Of a stretch of DNA of 64,000 nucleotides, positions 8,879 through 22,516 are shown one piece after another (position 1 is the first letter of the stretch; the number at the start of each line of letters is the position of its first letter). This stretch comes from Streptomyces sp. JB150 (GTDB lineage: Bacteria; Actinomycetota; Actinomycetes; Streptomycetales; Streptomycetaceae). Where the stretch lies: NCBI RefSeq assembly GCF_011193355.1, contig NZ_CP049780.1:2009307-2073306 (forward strand), given 5' to 3'. The notes under the pieces are model-generated. The model saw only the letters and a program-made list of their open reading frames with translations. It was not told the origin of the DNA and searched no databases. A program made the translations under genes and the position numbers.

Positions 8879-8918
8879 GGGTGCTCCTGCTCCTGTTCTA
8901 CGGCGGACAGGAGCACCC
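8879..8918 (-). promoter_or_regulatory. two mutually exclusive hairpins over a ribosome binding site
   Basis: Read on the minus strand, GGGTGCTCCT (left arm) can pair with AGGAGCACCC, which holds the ribosome binding site and abuts the ATG. The same left arm, as TGCTCCTGT, can instead pair with ACAGGAGCA, leaving the second GGAG free. The two structures (10 and 9 bp, both perfect) exclude each other. The element could set translation of the tautomerase, or it could simply be the terminator of the upstream amylase-pullulanase gene. Confidence 0.5.
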
Positions 8919-8934
8919 TAACCCGCGGTGAGGA

Positions 8935-14343
<5,409 letters not shown>

Positions 14344-14449
14344 AGGCGGGAACTCCTTGCGAATACGGCTCGAACGGGTCCGACCCCTGCGCCGCGGCTC
14401 GGCTCCGATGCCGGGCGCCCGCGCGACCGTATCGCCAACGAAAGCCTTA

Positions 14450-14477
14450 CAGCAAGAGGCTTGAAATCGGCGGCAAG
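14450..14477 (-). promoter_or_regulatory. candidate MalR-type box upstream of the pullulanase
   Basis: On the coding strand CTTGCCG and CTTGCTG stand 21 bp apart, about two helical turns, some 110-135 bp upstream of the start codon. The same CTTGC core occurs before the amylase gene and between malE and malR. CTTGCAG-like repeats are known control elements of Streptomyces amylase and maltose genes, so MalR control is inferred. Confidence 0.5.
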
Positions 14478-14502
14478 GAATTTCAGCTGGGCTGATCCCG
14501 GG

Positions 14503-15666
14503 TCAGGAGGGAATGCGGGGCTCGGGCGGGGTCCAGCGGCGGGTGCGCGGCACCGCGGTGGAGACGCCGTAGTCCTTCTTGAGCTGTTCGGGAATGGCGT
14601 AGTGCATGACGCGTCCGCGGGTGAGGGAGGACAGCTCGAAGACGGTGGTGAGGTGACCGAGGCGGTCCAGGGCCCAGGCGCCGAGCGGTGAGCGGTCCTC
14701 GATGGTCTCCAGAACGCCCAGCAGACGGGGCACGGCCTTGACGGCGGTGTCCCACGGAGTGCGCGGCACCCGAAGCCAGTCGGCGCAGGTGTCGCCGACG
14801 AGGTGGCGGATGAGGGCGGAGACGATCGGGTCGAAGAAGGTGCCGGGCACGACCTCCTCGTAGAGGTCGATCAGCTGCCGGGTCAGGTGCGCGCCCTCCT
14901 CGGACGGCCCCATGTGGCGGATCATATAGAGGTCGAGGAACCGCCGGGCCTCGTCGAGGGTCTCGGGTACGGCGTCCTGGTCGACGCCGAGCATGGCGCC
15001 GACCACCCGCCAGGCGTAGTAGTACGCCTCCGCGCCCTCCTCCGACATGTGGATGCCCAGCCGGTGCAGGCTGTCCAGCACCAGCAGCGAGAAGAACATC
15101 TGGCCGCCGATCATGTCCTCCTGGCAGATCGGCGTGCCGAGCGCGCCGGTGTCCCACCGGTCCTCGCGCAGAAGGTGGTGGCGGATGGCGGCATGCAGCA
15201 GGCGGACCTTCTGGGCGGCGGGGATGAAGCGGCTGCCGGCCTCGAAGGCGTCGGGCCGCATCAGGTGGACGGTGAACTGGCCGGTCTCCGCCATCCGTTT
15301 GGAGGGGTACTTCAGCCCGTGCGTGGCCGACAGCAGCCTCGCCACGTGCGGGACGACGTAGCAGGCGGGCATGGAGGCGAAGGACAGGGCGGTGGAGATG
15401 TGCACGTTGTTGTCGAGGAAGAACAGCCGAGCCTTCTCCATCTGCCCCCAGTCGACCCAGGCCGGTGGCGCGCTCGTGGCCTGGAGGTACTCGCGGGCGA
15501 CGTCGGGCAGTCCGTCCGGCAGCGGGGCGCCCGCGGTGGAGACGTAGCGCATCAGCGTGTTGAACTTCCCCACCTCTCCGCGCTCGAAGAGGGTGGTGAC
15601 GGTGGCGTCGGCGAGTTCGTCGCCGGTCCGCCGCAGGGCGTCCATGGATGCCTCGGTGTACGTCAT
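14503..15666 (-). CDS. MpaB/Lcp-like (DUF2236) oxygenase
   Basis: A 387-residue soluble protein of the oxygenase MpaB family, related to the rubber oxygenase (latex clearing protein) group of heme proteins. Supporting segments are PSKRMAETGQFTVHLMRPD, where the R-x3-ET pattern resembles the conserved Arg/Thr motif, then KVRLLHAAIRHHLL with the His residues expected to include the heme ligand, and GTPICQEDMIGGQMFF. No signal peptide is visible, so it acts in the cytosol. It is the last gene of a three-gene operon, 16 bp after a polyprenyl diphosphate synthase. An oxidative step on an isoprenoid is therefore a reasonable inference; the substrate is unknown. Confidence 0.8.
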   Translation of the reverse strand: MTYTEASMDALRRTGDELADATVTTLFERGEVGKFNTLMRYVSTAGAPLPDGLPDVAREYLQATSAPPAWVDWGQMEKARLFFLDNNVHISTALSFASMPACYVVPHVARLLSATHGLKYPSKRMAETGQFTVHLMRPDAFEAGSRFIPAAQKVRLLHAAIRHHLLREDRWDTGALGTPICQEDMIGGQMFFSLLVLDSLHRLGIHMSEEGAEAYYYAWRVVGAMLGVDQDAVPETLDEARRFLDLYMIRHMGPSEEGAHLTRQLIDLYEEVVPGTFFDPIVSALIRHLVGDTCADWLRVPRTPWDTAVKAVPRLLGVLETIEDRSPLGAWALDRLGHLTTVFELSSLTRGRVMHYAIPEQLKKDYGVSTAVPRTRRWTPPEPRIPS

Positions 15667-15682
15667 GGGGCTCTCCTCCGGG

Positions 15683-16735
15683 TCAGGACGGGCGGACCGC
15701 CGCCGAGTGCGCCAGCGCGGTCAGGGCGGCCGAGGCGTGCGGGGGGACGTCCAGCTCGTGCAGCGCGTCGAGGGCTTCCTCGACGCGTGCGGTGATCATG
15801 TCCTCGACGCGGTCGGGCGTGCCCAGCCGGCGCATGATCTCGCGGACCGCGCCCAGGCCGTCCGTGTCCAGGTCGCGCCGGCCCAGGAGGGCGCCCAGCC
15901 GCTGCCGGTCGTCGTCCCCGGCGACGCGCCAGGTCTCCGCCAGCAGGGCGGTGGGCCGGTGCCCGCGTACGTCGTCGAGGTTGGCCTTGCCGGTGTGTTC
16001 AGGGTCGCCGAACAGGCCGAGCAGGTCGTCCCGGAGCTGGAACGCCTCGCCCAGCGGCAGCCCGTAGGCGGAGCAACCCTCGCGCAGCCGCTCCCCCGCC
16101 CCGGCGAGCGCGCCGCCGATCAGCAGGGGCTGCTCGACGGTGTACTTGGCGGTCTTGTACCGGATCACCTTCAGCGACGCCGCGATGTCCGGCTCGGCGC
16201 CGGTGCGCAGGATCTCCAGGCACTCCCCCGCGATCAGCTCCCGGGCGAGCAGCGACCACAGGGGGCGGGCGCGGGCGAGGTAGGCGGCGGGCAGACCGCT
16301 GGTGGTGAACAGCTGCCCGGCCAGCCCCATCAGCAGGTTTCCCACCAGCATGGCCAGGGACCGGGCGGCGGCGACGGCGCGCGGGCGGCGGCGTACGGCG
16401 CCGCGCAGCGCGATGTGCGCGGTGGGGCGGCCGTGCCGCAGCGGGCTGTCGTCGATGAGGTCGTCGTGGACGACGGCGGCGGCGTGCACGAGTTCCACGG
16501 CGGTCGCCGCGCGCACCAGGGCGTCGCTGTCGGGCTGCCCCGCCGCGCGCCAGCCCCAGTAGCAGAACGCCGCCCGCAGCCGCTTGCCGTCCGCGACCGC
16601 CGCGCGGAGCTGGTCGGCGACCGGAGCGAGGGCCGGGTCGATGTCCGCGAACCGTTCGGCCTCGTCGGCGGTGAACGCGTGGAGCACCTCGTCGACGCGG
16701 GCCTTGAACGCTGCCGGGTCCCAGCGCTCAGTCAT
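15683..16735 (-). CDS. polyprenyl (geranylgeranyl-type) diphosphate synthase
   Basis: A 350-residue trans-prenyltransferase that condenses isopentenyl diphosphate onto an allylic diphosphate. The first Asp-rich motif is HDDLIDDSPLRHGRP near residue 91. The second is QLRDDLLGLFGD near 236, where the usual DDxxD reads DDLLG with a later Asp. GKANLDDVRGHRPT with its Lys is present. The start overlaps the stop of the 95-residue gene upstream by 8 bp, which implies translational coupling. Product chain length cannot be stated from sequence. Its operon partner is an MpaB-type oxygenase, so the isoprenoid made here may be oxidised next. Confidence 0.88.
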   Translation of the reverse strand: MTERWDPAAFKARVDEVLHAFTADEAERFADIDPALAPVADQLRAAVADGKRLRAAFCYWGWRAAGQPDSDALVRAATAVELVHAAAVVHDDLIDDSPLRHGRPTAHIALRGAVRRRPRAVAAARSLAMLVGNLLMGLAGQLFTTSGLPAAYLARARPLWSLLARELIAGECLEILRTGAEPDIAASLKVIRYKTAKYTVEQPLLIGGALAGAGERLREGCSAYGLPLGEAFQLRDDLLGLFGDPEHTGKANLDDVRGHRPTALLAETWRVAGDDDRQRLGALLGRRDLDTDGLGAVREIMRRLGTPDRVEDMITARVEEALDALHELDVPPHASAALTALAHSAAVRPS

Positions 16736-17015
16736 CGTCGGCGGCGGCTCGGGACCGGGCGTACCGGGAGTTCCGGGCCAGGATCTCCAGGTGGGGCGGG
16801 GGCGGGGACGCGTACCGGTCCAGCGCCAGGCGCCCGCGTGCCATCAGGTCGCGCTCGGCGTCGGCCGCCAGCTCGGCGGCGTCCGAGCGGCGCAGCAGCC
16901 CCCGCATCGTGCCCAGGGCCGTGCCGAGCGCGCTCACGGCCAGATCGGCCAGTCCGGCCGCCAGGAGGACGGCCCGTTCGTCCGGGCCCGCCTGTCGCCC
17001 TGCTTCTCGTGTCAT
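16728..17015 (-). CDS. conserved small protein of an isoprenoid operon, 95 aa
   Basis: The ATG follows GGGGAGAG at good spacing; the longer upstream frame has no ribosome binding site and runs into a terminator hairpin. The protein has a hydrophobic helix (VLLAAGLADLAVSALGTALG, about residues 15-34) and an Arg-rich, amphipathic C-terminal half ending AADDD. It is translationally coupled to the prenyl synthase that follows. I do not recognise a family. Position suggests a membrane-associated helper or chaperone of the isoprenoid enzymes, which is inference only. Confidence 0.7.
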   Translation of the reverse strand: MTREAGRQAGPDERAVLLAAGLADLAVSALGTALGTMRGLLRRSDAAELAADAERDLMARGRLALDRYASPPPPHLEILARNSRYARSRAAADDD

Positions 17016-17033
17016 CGCTCTCCCCCACCCGAG

Positions 17034-17072
17034 CTGGTACGGGCGGCGCCCAAGGCGCGCCGCCCGTACCAG
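17034..17072 (-). terminator. terminator after the alpha-amylase gene
   Basis: A perfect 16-bp inverted repeat (arms 17034-17049 and 17057-17072, CTGGTACGGGCGGCGC type) with a 7-nt loop. It lies downstream of the amylase stop and just before the start of the isoprenoid operon, so it separates the two transcription units. Confidence 0.8.
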
Positions 17073-17147
17073 GATCACGACACGGTCGTCGGGACGGAGC
17101 GGGAACTCACGACCGGGCGATCACTCGCCCACGAGTGCGAACCGGGT

Positions 17148-18527
17148 TCAGCAGCTCGGCTTGCCCGCGTAGATCGCCAGCGCGGTGTTGGCGCCCAGGG
17201 TGGCGGTGAACTGGCCGCTGGAGTTCACCGTCACGGTCGTGTTGTTCTGCACGTTGCAGTACGTGCCCGCGGGCAGTGAGGTCTGGTAGGTGCGGGTCAG
17301 GGAGCCGGACTCGTGGTTGATGGCCACGTATCCCTTGTTCCCGCGGCCGAACGCGATCGCGTCGCCGCCGTTGTCCCACCAGTTGGTGACCGCCGTGCCG
17401 CGGGTGGCGTTGCGGAAGGCGACCATGCGCTCGATCTCGGGCCAGGCGTGCTGGCACTTCCAGCCGGCCTGCCAGCAGGCGTCGACCCGGCCGTTGTTGG
17501 GCGGGCCGGCGTCGTGGTCGGTGAACTCGTAGCCGGAGTTGATGTCGGGGGCGCCGTAGGGCCAGGCCAGCATGAAGACGCTGGCCAGGGTGTAGTTGGC
17601 GCCGTCCTTGTAGCTGAGCGTGGAGCCGTTGCGCTCGGTGTCGTGGTTGTCGACGAAGACGCCCGCGACCCCGTTGTTCAGGTAACCCCAGCCCTCGCCG
17701 TAGTTCTTCAGGTAGGCGAGGTTCTCGTTGGTGAAGACCCGCTTGAGGTCGTAGGCGTAGCGGAACTCCTGGACGTCGCCGTTGCCGGTGTACTCGGTGG
17801 GCTGGACGGCCTCGCCGGCGCCGTAGATGACCTCCTGCTTCCAGTACGCGGAGGGGTTGGTCAGCCGCGACTTGATGTTCGCGAGGTCGGCGGCGGCCAT
17901 GTGCTTGGCGGCGTCGACGCGGAAGCCGTCGACGCCGAGCGAGAGCAGGTCGTTCATGTACCCGGCGATGGCGCCGCGGACGTAGTTCTCGCCGGTGTCC
18001 AGGTCGGCGAGGCCGACGAGTTCGCAGTTCTGGACGTTCCAGCGGTCCTGGTAGTTGGTGATCTGGCCGGTGCAGTTGTCGAAGTCGTACGACGAGTACA
18101 GGCCGGGGTAGTTGTACTTCGTGTACGACGAGCCGCCGGTGCCGGTGCCGTTGCCGGCCGCCATGTGGTTGATGACGGTGTCGACGACGACCTTCACGCC
18201 GGCCGCGTGACAGGTGTCGACCATGTTCTTGAAGGCGGCGCGGTCGCCGAGCCGTCCGGCGATCTTGTAGCTGACCGGCTGGTAGGAGGTCCACCACTGG
18301 GACCCCTGTATGTGCTCGGCGGGCGGGGAGACCTGCACGTAGCCGTAGCCGGCGGGGCCGAGGCGGTTGGTGCACTCCTTCGCCACGGAGGCGAAGTTCC
18401 ACTCGAAGAGGACGGCCGTGACGTCCTTGGTGCCGGGCGGGGCGGCGTGGGCGGCGGTGGCGGGGGCCAGGAAGGCGGCCGCCGCGGCGAGCGCCAGGGC
18501 GCTCGAAACGGTTCTGCTGATGGCCAT
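17148..18527 (-). CDS. amlA: secreted alpha-amylase
   Basis: A 459-residue GH13 endo-amylase that cuts alpha-1,4 bonds of starch outside the cell. The ATG follows GAAGGAA; the signal peptide (residues 1-28) ends ATAAHA before [11 protein letters not shown]. Catalytic segments are [10 protein letters not shown] (nucleophile Asp near 205), GAGEAVQ (acid Glu near 238) and VDNHDTERN (Asp near 296). The protein ends with a short beta-rich domain C, IYAGKPSC. The C-terminal starch-binding CBM20 domain found in many Streptomyces amylases is absent, which matches the modest length. CTTGC-type boxes upstream suggest MalR or maltodextrin control. Confidence 0.95.
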   Translation of the reverse strand: MAISRTVSSALALAAAAAFLAPATAAHAAPPGTKDVTAVLFEWNFASVAKECTNRLGPAGYGYVQVSPPAEHIQGSQWWTSYQPVSYKIAGRLGDRAAFKNMVDTCHAAGVKVVVDTVINHMAAGNGTGTGGSSYTKYNYPGLYSSYDFDNCTGQITNYQDRWNVQNCELVGLADLDTGENYVRGAIAGYMNDLLSLGVDGFRVDAAKHMAAADLANIKSRLTNPSAYWKQEVIYGAGEAVQPTEYTGNGDVQEFRYAYDLKRVFTNENLAYLKNYGEGWGYLNNGVAGVFVDNHDTERNGSTLSYKDGANYTLASVFMLAWPYGAPDINSGYEFTDHDAGPPNNGRVDACWQAGWKCQHAWPEIERMVAFRNATRGTAVTNWWDNGGDAIAFGRGNKGYVAINHESGSLTRTYQTSLPAGTYCNVQNNTTVTVNSSGQFTATLGANTALAIYAGKPSC

Positions 18528-18563
18528 GTGGGGTTCCTTCACCATCGAAGGGGTCGTTGAAAT

Positions 18564-18642
18564 CTTGCAGAAACCTTGCGGTGGCCAGATGTTAAAGGCC
18601 CGCTGCCCAAAAGGGCAGCGGGCCGTCGGAAGTTGCTGCAAG
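18564..18642. promoter_or_regulatory. CTTGC-type boxes upstream of the amylase gene
   Basis: CTTGCAG (18564-18570) and CTTGCGG (18575-18581) lie in direct repeat 11 bp apart, 38-54 bp upstream of the amylase start. A third copy in the opposite orientation (CTGCAAG, 18636-18642) sits just beyond the hairpin that ends the aglA operon. The arrangement matches direct repeats known from Streptomyces amylase promoters, which are targets of glucose and maltose control. Binding by MalR is inferred. Confidence 0.6.
18597..18624 (-). terminator. terminator of the malEFG-aglA operon
   Basis: A perfect 12-bp stem GGCCCGCTGCCC with a 4-nt AAAA loop on the plus strand, lying 21 bp after the aglA stop. On the minus strand it is followed by TTTAAC. 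It separates the maltose operon from the amylase gene and lies within the amylase promoter region. Confidence 0.85.
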
Positions 18643-18645
18643 AAG

Positions 18646-20328
18646 TTACACAGCCGTGCTGAACCACACGGTGGTGTCGGCGGGCACCTTCACCTCGCCG
18701 TCGCCCTCCTGCACCTCACCGCTGGCGAGCAGCGGCCGCCCGTACGCCGGGGTGGTCACCGACTCGCCGCCGGTGTTGGCGACGCAGACGAAGTCCCCGC
18801 GCCGGAAGGCCAGGACGGCCTCGGGCGCCTTCAGCCACTCGACGGCGTCCCCGGCGCCCAGGTCGGGGTGGTCGCGTCGGACGGCCAGCGCGGTGCGGTA
18901 CAGCTCCAGGGTGGAGCCGGGCACCCCGGTCTGCGCCTCGACGCTCAGCTCGGCCCACTCGGCGGGCTGGGGCAGCCAGCTGCCGCCGCTGCCGAAGCCG
19001 TACGACGGTCCGGTGCGGGTCCACGGGATCGGCACCCGGCAGCCGTCGCGGAAGCCGTCCTGGCCCGCGCCGCGGAAGTACGCCGGGTCCTGGCGCACCT
19101 CGTCGGGCAGGTCGACGACGTCCGGCAGGCCCAGCTCCTCGCCCTGGTAGATGTAGGCGGAACCGGGCAGCGCCAGCATCAGCAGGGTCGCGGCGCGGGC
19201 CCGCCTCAGGCCCAGTTCGCGGTCGCCGGCGGTGCGGATCTGGGTGCCGAGGCCGGGCGGGTTGGCGAACCGGGTGGCGTGCCGGGTGACGTCGTGGTTG
19301 GACAGCACCCAGGTGGCGGGGGCGCCGACCGGGCGCATGGCCTCCAGGGTGCGGTCGATGACGGTGCGCAGCTCCTTCGCGTCCCACTCCGTGCCCAGGT
19401 ACTGGAAGTTGAAGGCCTGGTGCAGCTCGTCGGGGCGGACGTAGTTGGCGGTGCGCTCGACGGTCGGCGTCCACGCCTCGGCGACGAAGATGCGCTCACC
19501 GGCGTACTCGTCGAGGATCAGCCGCCATTGGCGGTAGATCTCGTGCACGCCGTCCTGGTCGAAGAACGGCATGACATCGTTGCCCAGCAGCTTCAGCTGG
19601 TCGTGGGCGCCCAGGTCGGGCAGGCCCTCGGCCTTCACCAGGCCGTGGGCGACGTCGATGCGGAAGCCGTCGACGCCCATGTCCAGCCAGAAGCGCAGGA
19701 TCGAGCGGAACTCGTCGCCGACCGCCGGGTGGTCCCAGTTGAAGTCGGGCTGCTCGGGGGCGAACAGGTGCAGGTACCACTCGCCGGGGGTGCCGTCGGG
19801 CTCGGTGACCCGGGTCCAGGCGGGGCCGCCGAAGATGGACTCCCAGTCGTTGGGCGGCAGGTCGCCGTTCTCGCCCTTGCCGGGGCGGAAGTGGTAGCGG
19901 TCCCGCAGCGGGGAGCCGGGGCCCTCGGCGACGGCGCGCTTGAACCACTCGTGCTGGTCGGAGGAGTGGTTGGGCACCAGGTCGACGATGATGCGCAGGC
20001 CCAGCTCGTGGGCGTCGCGGATGAGGGCGTCGGCGTCCAGGAGGTTGCCGAACATCGGGTCGACGGCCCGGTAGTCGGCGACGTCGTAGCCGGCGTCGGC
20101 CTGCGGGGAGGCGTAGAAGGGGCTGAGCCACACCGCGTCCACGCCGAGGTCGCGCAGATACGGCAGGCGGGAGCGTACGCCCTCCAGGTCGCCCATGCCG
20201 TCGCCGTTGCTGTCGGCGAAGCTGCGCGGATAGACCTGGTAGATCACCGCGTCCCGCCACCAGTCGCGGCGCTTGGCGACGGTGGCGACGGCGGAGTTCG
20301 GTGCCGGGTCGGCAGTGTGCTGGCTCAT
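18646..20328 (-). CDS. aglA: cytosolic alpha-glucosidase (GH13)
   Basis: A 560-residue GH13 enzyme with no signal peptide; it should release glucose from imported maltose and maltodextrins. It has [21 protein letters not shown] near the start, which is typical of oligo-1,6-/alpha-glucosidases, then [13 protein letters not shown] (nucleophile Asp near 225), VAEAWTP (Glu near 284) and SNHDVTRH (near 346). The second in-frame ATG was chosen because AAGGA lies before it, while the ATG 33 bp upstream has no site. It is the last gene of malEFG-aglA and follows malG after 167 bp. The same enzyme is known next to malEFG in other Streptomyces. Confidence 0.93.
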   Translation of the reverse strand: MSQHTADPAPNSAVATVAKRRDWWRDAVIYQVYPRSFADSNGDGMGDLEGVRSRLPYLRDLGVDAVWLSPFYASPQADAGYDVADYRAVDPMFGNLLDADALIRDAHELGLRIIVDLVPNHSSDQHEWFKRAVAEGPGSPLRDRYHFRPGKGENGDLPPNDWESIFGGPAWTRVTEPDGTPGEWYLHLFAPEQPDFNWDHPAVGDEFRSILRFWLDMGVDGFRIDVAHGLVKAEGLPDLGAHDQLKLLGNDVMPFFDQDGVHEIYRQWRLILDEYAGERIFVAEAWTPTVERTANYVRPDELHQAFNFQYLGTEWDAKELRTVIDRTLEAMRPVGAPATWVLSNHDVTRHATRFANPPGLGTQIRTAGDRELGLRRARAATLLMLALPGSAYIYQGEELGLPDVVDLPDEVRQDPAYFRGAGQDGFRDGCRVPIPWTRTGPSYGFGSGGSWLPQPAEWAELSVEAQTGVPGSTLELYRTALAVRRDHPDLGAGDAVEWLKAPEAVLAFRRGDFVCVANTGGESVTTPAYGRPLLASGEVQEGDGEVKVPADTTVWFSTAV

Positions 20329-20495
20329 GGCGTCCTTGATCTGTAACCGATTCGAGGTCATGGAGGCGTGGGTACGGCGGCAGGGGGCGTGGGGTGAGAG
20401 GCGGCCCGGCCTCGGTGACAGCGGGGTCGGAAGGACACCGCGGCCGGGCCGCCACCCGCGCGGTCAGGGCGCGGGAGTCTTCTCGAGCAGGGCCG

Positions 20496-21404
20496 TCAGC
20501 CCTTGGTGCCGCCCGCGGTGAGTCCCGTCACCAGGTTCTTCTGCACGAGGTAGAAGAACGCCGACACCGGGATGGCGATGAGCACCGCGGTCGCGGCCAT
20601 CAGGTTGCGCTGGGCGTCGTGCTCGCTGACGAAGCTCTGCAGGCCGACGGCGAAGGTGTACTTCTCGTCGTCCAGCAGGAACGTCGTGGCGAAGGCGACC
20701 TCGCCGAAGGCGGTGATGAAGCTGTAGAAGGCGGCGACGGCCAGGCCCGGCCGGGCGAGGGGCAGGATCAGCCGGAAGAAGGTGCCGAACGGGGAGAGCC
20801 CGTCGACCCGGCCGGCCTCGTCGATCTCGAAGGGGATGGTGTCGAAGTACCCCTTGAGCAGCCACGCGCAGTACGGGACGGCGGTGGAGCAGTAGACGAG
20901 GATCAGGCCGAGGTAGGTGTCGATGAGCTGGAGCTCCGACAGGATCTGGTACATCGGCACGATCAGCACGGCGATCGGGAACATCTGGGTGCACAGCAGC
21001 ACCCACATGAACTTCTTGTAGCCGGGGAAGCGCATGCGGGAGACCGCGTAGCCGGTGGTGGCCGCGATCATCACGCCGATGACGGTGGTGCCGAGCGAGA
21101 CGATCAGCGTGCTCTTCAGCCAGTCGAAGAAGTTCGTCTCCTGGAGCACGAAGCTGTAGTTGTCCAGGGTCATCGTCGACCAGATGCGCCCGGGGTGCAG
21201 ATAGTCGTCCTTGTCCGGGCCGAGGGACAGGAAGACCAGCCACACGATCGGGAAGAGGGCGATCAGGCTCGCGACGGTGAGCAGGCCGTGGGAGAGGAGG
21301 GTCCGGGCGAGGCCGCGCTCGCCGCGGCGGCGCGCCGGGCCCGGCGCGGGGGCGGGGGCGGCCTGGTCCACGGCGGCGGACTGGGTGACGGTCGTGGTGC
21401 TCAT
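20496..21404 (-). CDS. malG: maltose/maltodextrin ABC transporter permease MalG
   Basis: A 302-residue inner-membrane protein with six predicted helices. It carries the EAA loop that contacts the ATPase (FEIDEAGRVDGLSPFGTFFRLILPLARPGL, about residues 200-230), as expected for the MalG type. The ATG preceded by GGAG was chosen; the upstream ATG lies inside malF. It follows malF after 13 bp and is certainly co-transcribed. No ATPase gene is linked. Streptomyces MalEFG uses the shared ATPase MsiK, encoded elsewhere. Confidence 0.95.
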   Translation of the reverse strand: MSTTTVTQSAAVDQAAPAPAPGPARRRGERGLARTLLSHGLLTVASLIALFPIVWLVFLSLGPDKDDYLHPGRIWSTMTLDNYSFVLQETNFFDWLKSTLIVSLGTTVIGVMIAATTGYAVSRMRFPGYKKFMWVLLCTQMFPIAVLIVPMYQILSELQLIDTYLGLILVYCSTAVPYCAWLLKGYFDTIPFEIDEAGRVDGLSPFGTFFRLILPLARPGLAVAAFYSFITAFGEVAFATTFLLDDEKYTFAVGLQSFVSEHDAQRNLMAATAVLIAIPVSAFFYLVQKNLVTGLTAGGTKG

Positions 21405-21417
21405 GGGGGCTCCTGCC

Positions 21418-22419
21418 TCAGATCGCGGCTTGCTCATCGCGGTTCAGCCAGCGGCGGTAGAAGGAGGTGAAGACGATCAGGATGCCCAGCAGCAGAATGC
21501 CGTAGGCGGCCGATTCGGCGAACTCGCGCGGCTGCTGTCCGAAGCCGAGCTGGTAGGCCCAGGTGACGAGGATCTGCGCGTCGGGGGCGGTGTTGCCGAA
21601 CAGCAGGAAGATGATGGCGAACTGGTTGAACGTCCAGATGACGCCGAGCAGGACCACGGTGGAGCTGACCGAGCGCAGGCCGGGCAGGGTGACGTAGCGG
21701 AACTGCTGCCAGCGGGTCGCGCCGTCCATCTCGGCGGCCTCGTACAGGGTGCTGTCGATCGACTGCAGGCCGCCGAGCAGCGAGACCATCATGAACGGCA
21801 CACCGCACCAGGTGTTCACCATGATCGCGGCGAACCGCTGCCAGAAGGTGTCCTCCAGCCAGGCCAGGGTCGGCAGGTGCAGGAAGTCGAGGGCGGAGTT
21901 GATGATGCCGCTGTCGGCGAGCATGAAGCGCCAGCCGAAGACGGTGACGAAGGTCGGCACGGCCCACGGCAGCACCAGGATCAGCCGGTAGAAGGTGCGC
22001 CCGCGCAGCTTCTGGTTGAGCAGCAGGGCGAGGCCGAGCCCGATGGAGTAGTGCAGGGCGACGCAGGCCGCCGTCCAGAAGATGGTCCAGATGAAGTGCG
22101 ACCAGAAGCGGTCGTACGCGGTCTCGCCCCAGAGGATGTCCGCGTAGTTGTCGAACCCGATGAACTTGTAGGTGGCCTCGATCTCGTTGACGCCGATGGT
22201 GCGGGCCGAGTTCAGGCTGTCGGCGTCGGTGAGCGTCAGGTAGAGGCCGTAGCCCAGGGGGTACAGCACCAGGGCGCCGAGCACGACCACCACCGGGGTG
22301 ATCATCGCGTAGGCGTACCAGTATTTCTGGTAGCTGTGCTGGAGACGGCGGCCCAGGCCGGGCCGGGGACCGCGGTCACCGCTCCGCTTGCCGGTCGCAC
22401 GGTCGATGGCGACTGTCAT
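21418..22419 (-). CDS. malF: maltose/maltodextrin ABC transporter permease MalF
   Basis: A 333-residue membrane protein that pairs with MalG to form the import channel. Hydrophobic segments begin with AYAMITPVVVVLGALVLYPLG, and the EAA loop reads LYEAAEMDGATRWQQFRYVTLPGL. The ATG with GAAGG upstream was used; a longer frame would extend into the hairpin between malE and malF. The protein lacks the large periplasmic P2 loop of the Escherichia coli MalF, which is normal for Gram-positive forms. Confidence 0.95.
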   Translation of the reverse strand: MTVAIDRATGKRSGDRGPRPGLGRRLQHSYQKYWYAYAMITPVVVVLGALVLYPLGYGLYLTLTDADSLNSARTIGVNEIEATYKFIGFDNYADILWGETAYDRFWSHFIWTIFWTAACVALHYSIGLGLALLLNQKLRGRTFYRLILVLPWAVPTFVTVFGWRFMLADSGIINSALDFLHLPTLAWLEDTFWQRFAAIMVNTWCGVPFMMVSLLGGLQSIDSTLYEAAEMDGATRWQQFRYVTLPGLRSVSSTVVLLGVIWTFNQFAIIFLLFGNTAPDAQILVTWAYQLGFGQQPREFAESAAYGILLLGILIVFTSFYRRWLNRDEQAAI

Positions 22420-22462
22420 GGTTCGACACCTTCTGGAAGATTCGGTACGGCTCACAGGCCGA

Positions 22463-22509
22463 TGGCCGCCGGATCCTTCCCCCCTCTGTACTGGAGGATC
22501 CGGCGGCCA
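22463..22509 (-). promoter_or_regulatory. hairpin in the malE-malF intergenic region
   Basis: A perfect 14-bp inverted repeat (TGGCCGCCGGATCC and its complement) with a 19-nt loop lies between the malE stop and the malF start. Such hairpins commonly cause partial termination or protect the upstream message. The result would be more binding protein than permease. The effect is inferred. Confidence 0.7.
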
Positions 22510-22516
22510 CACGGGC

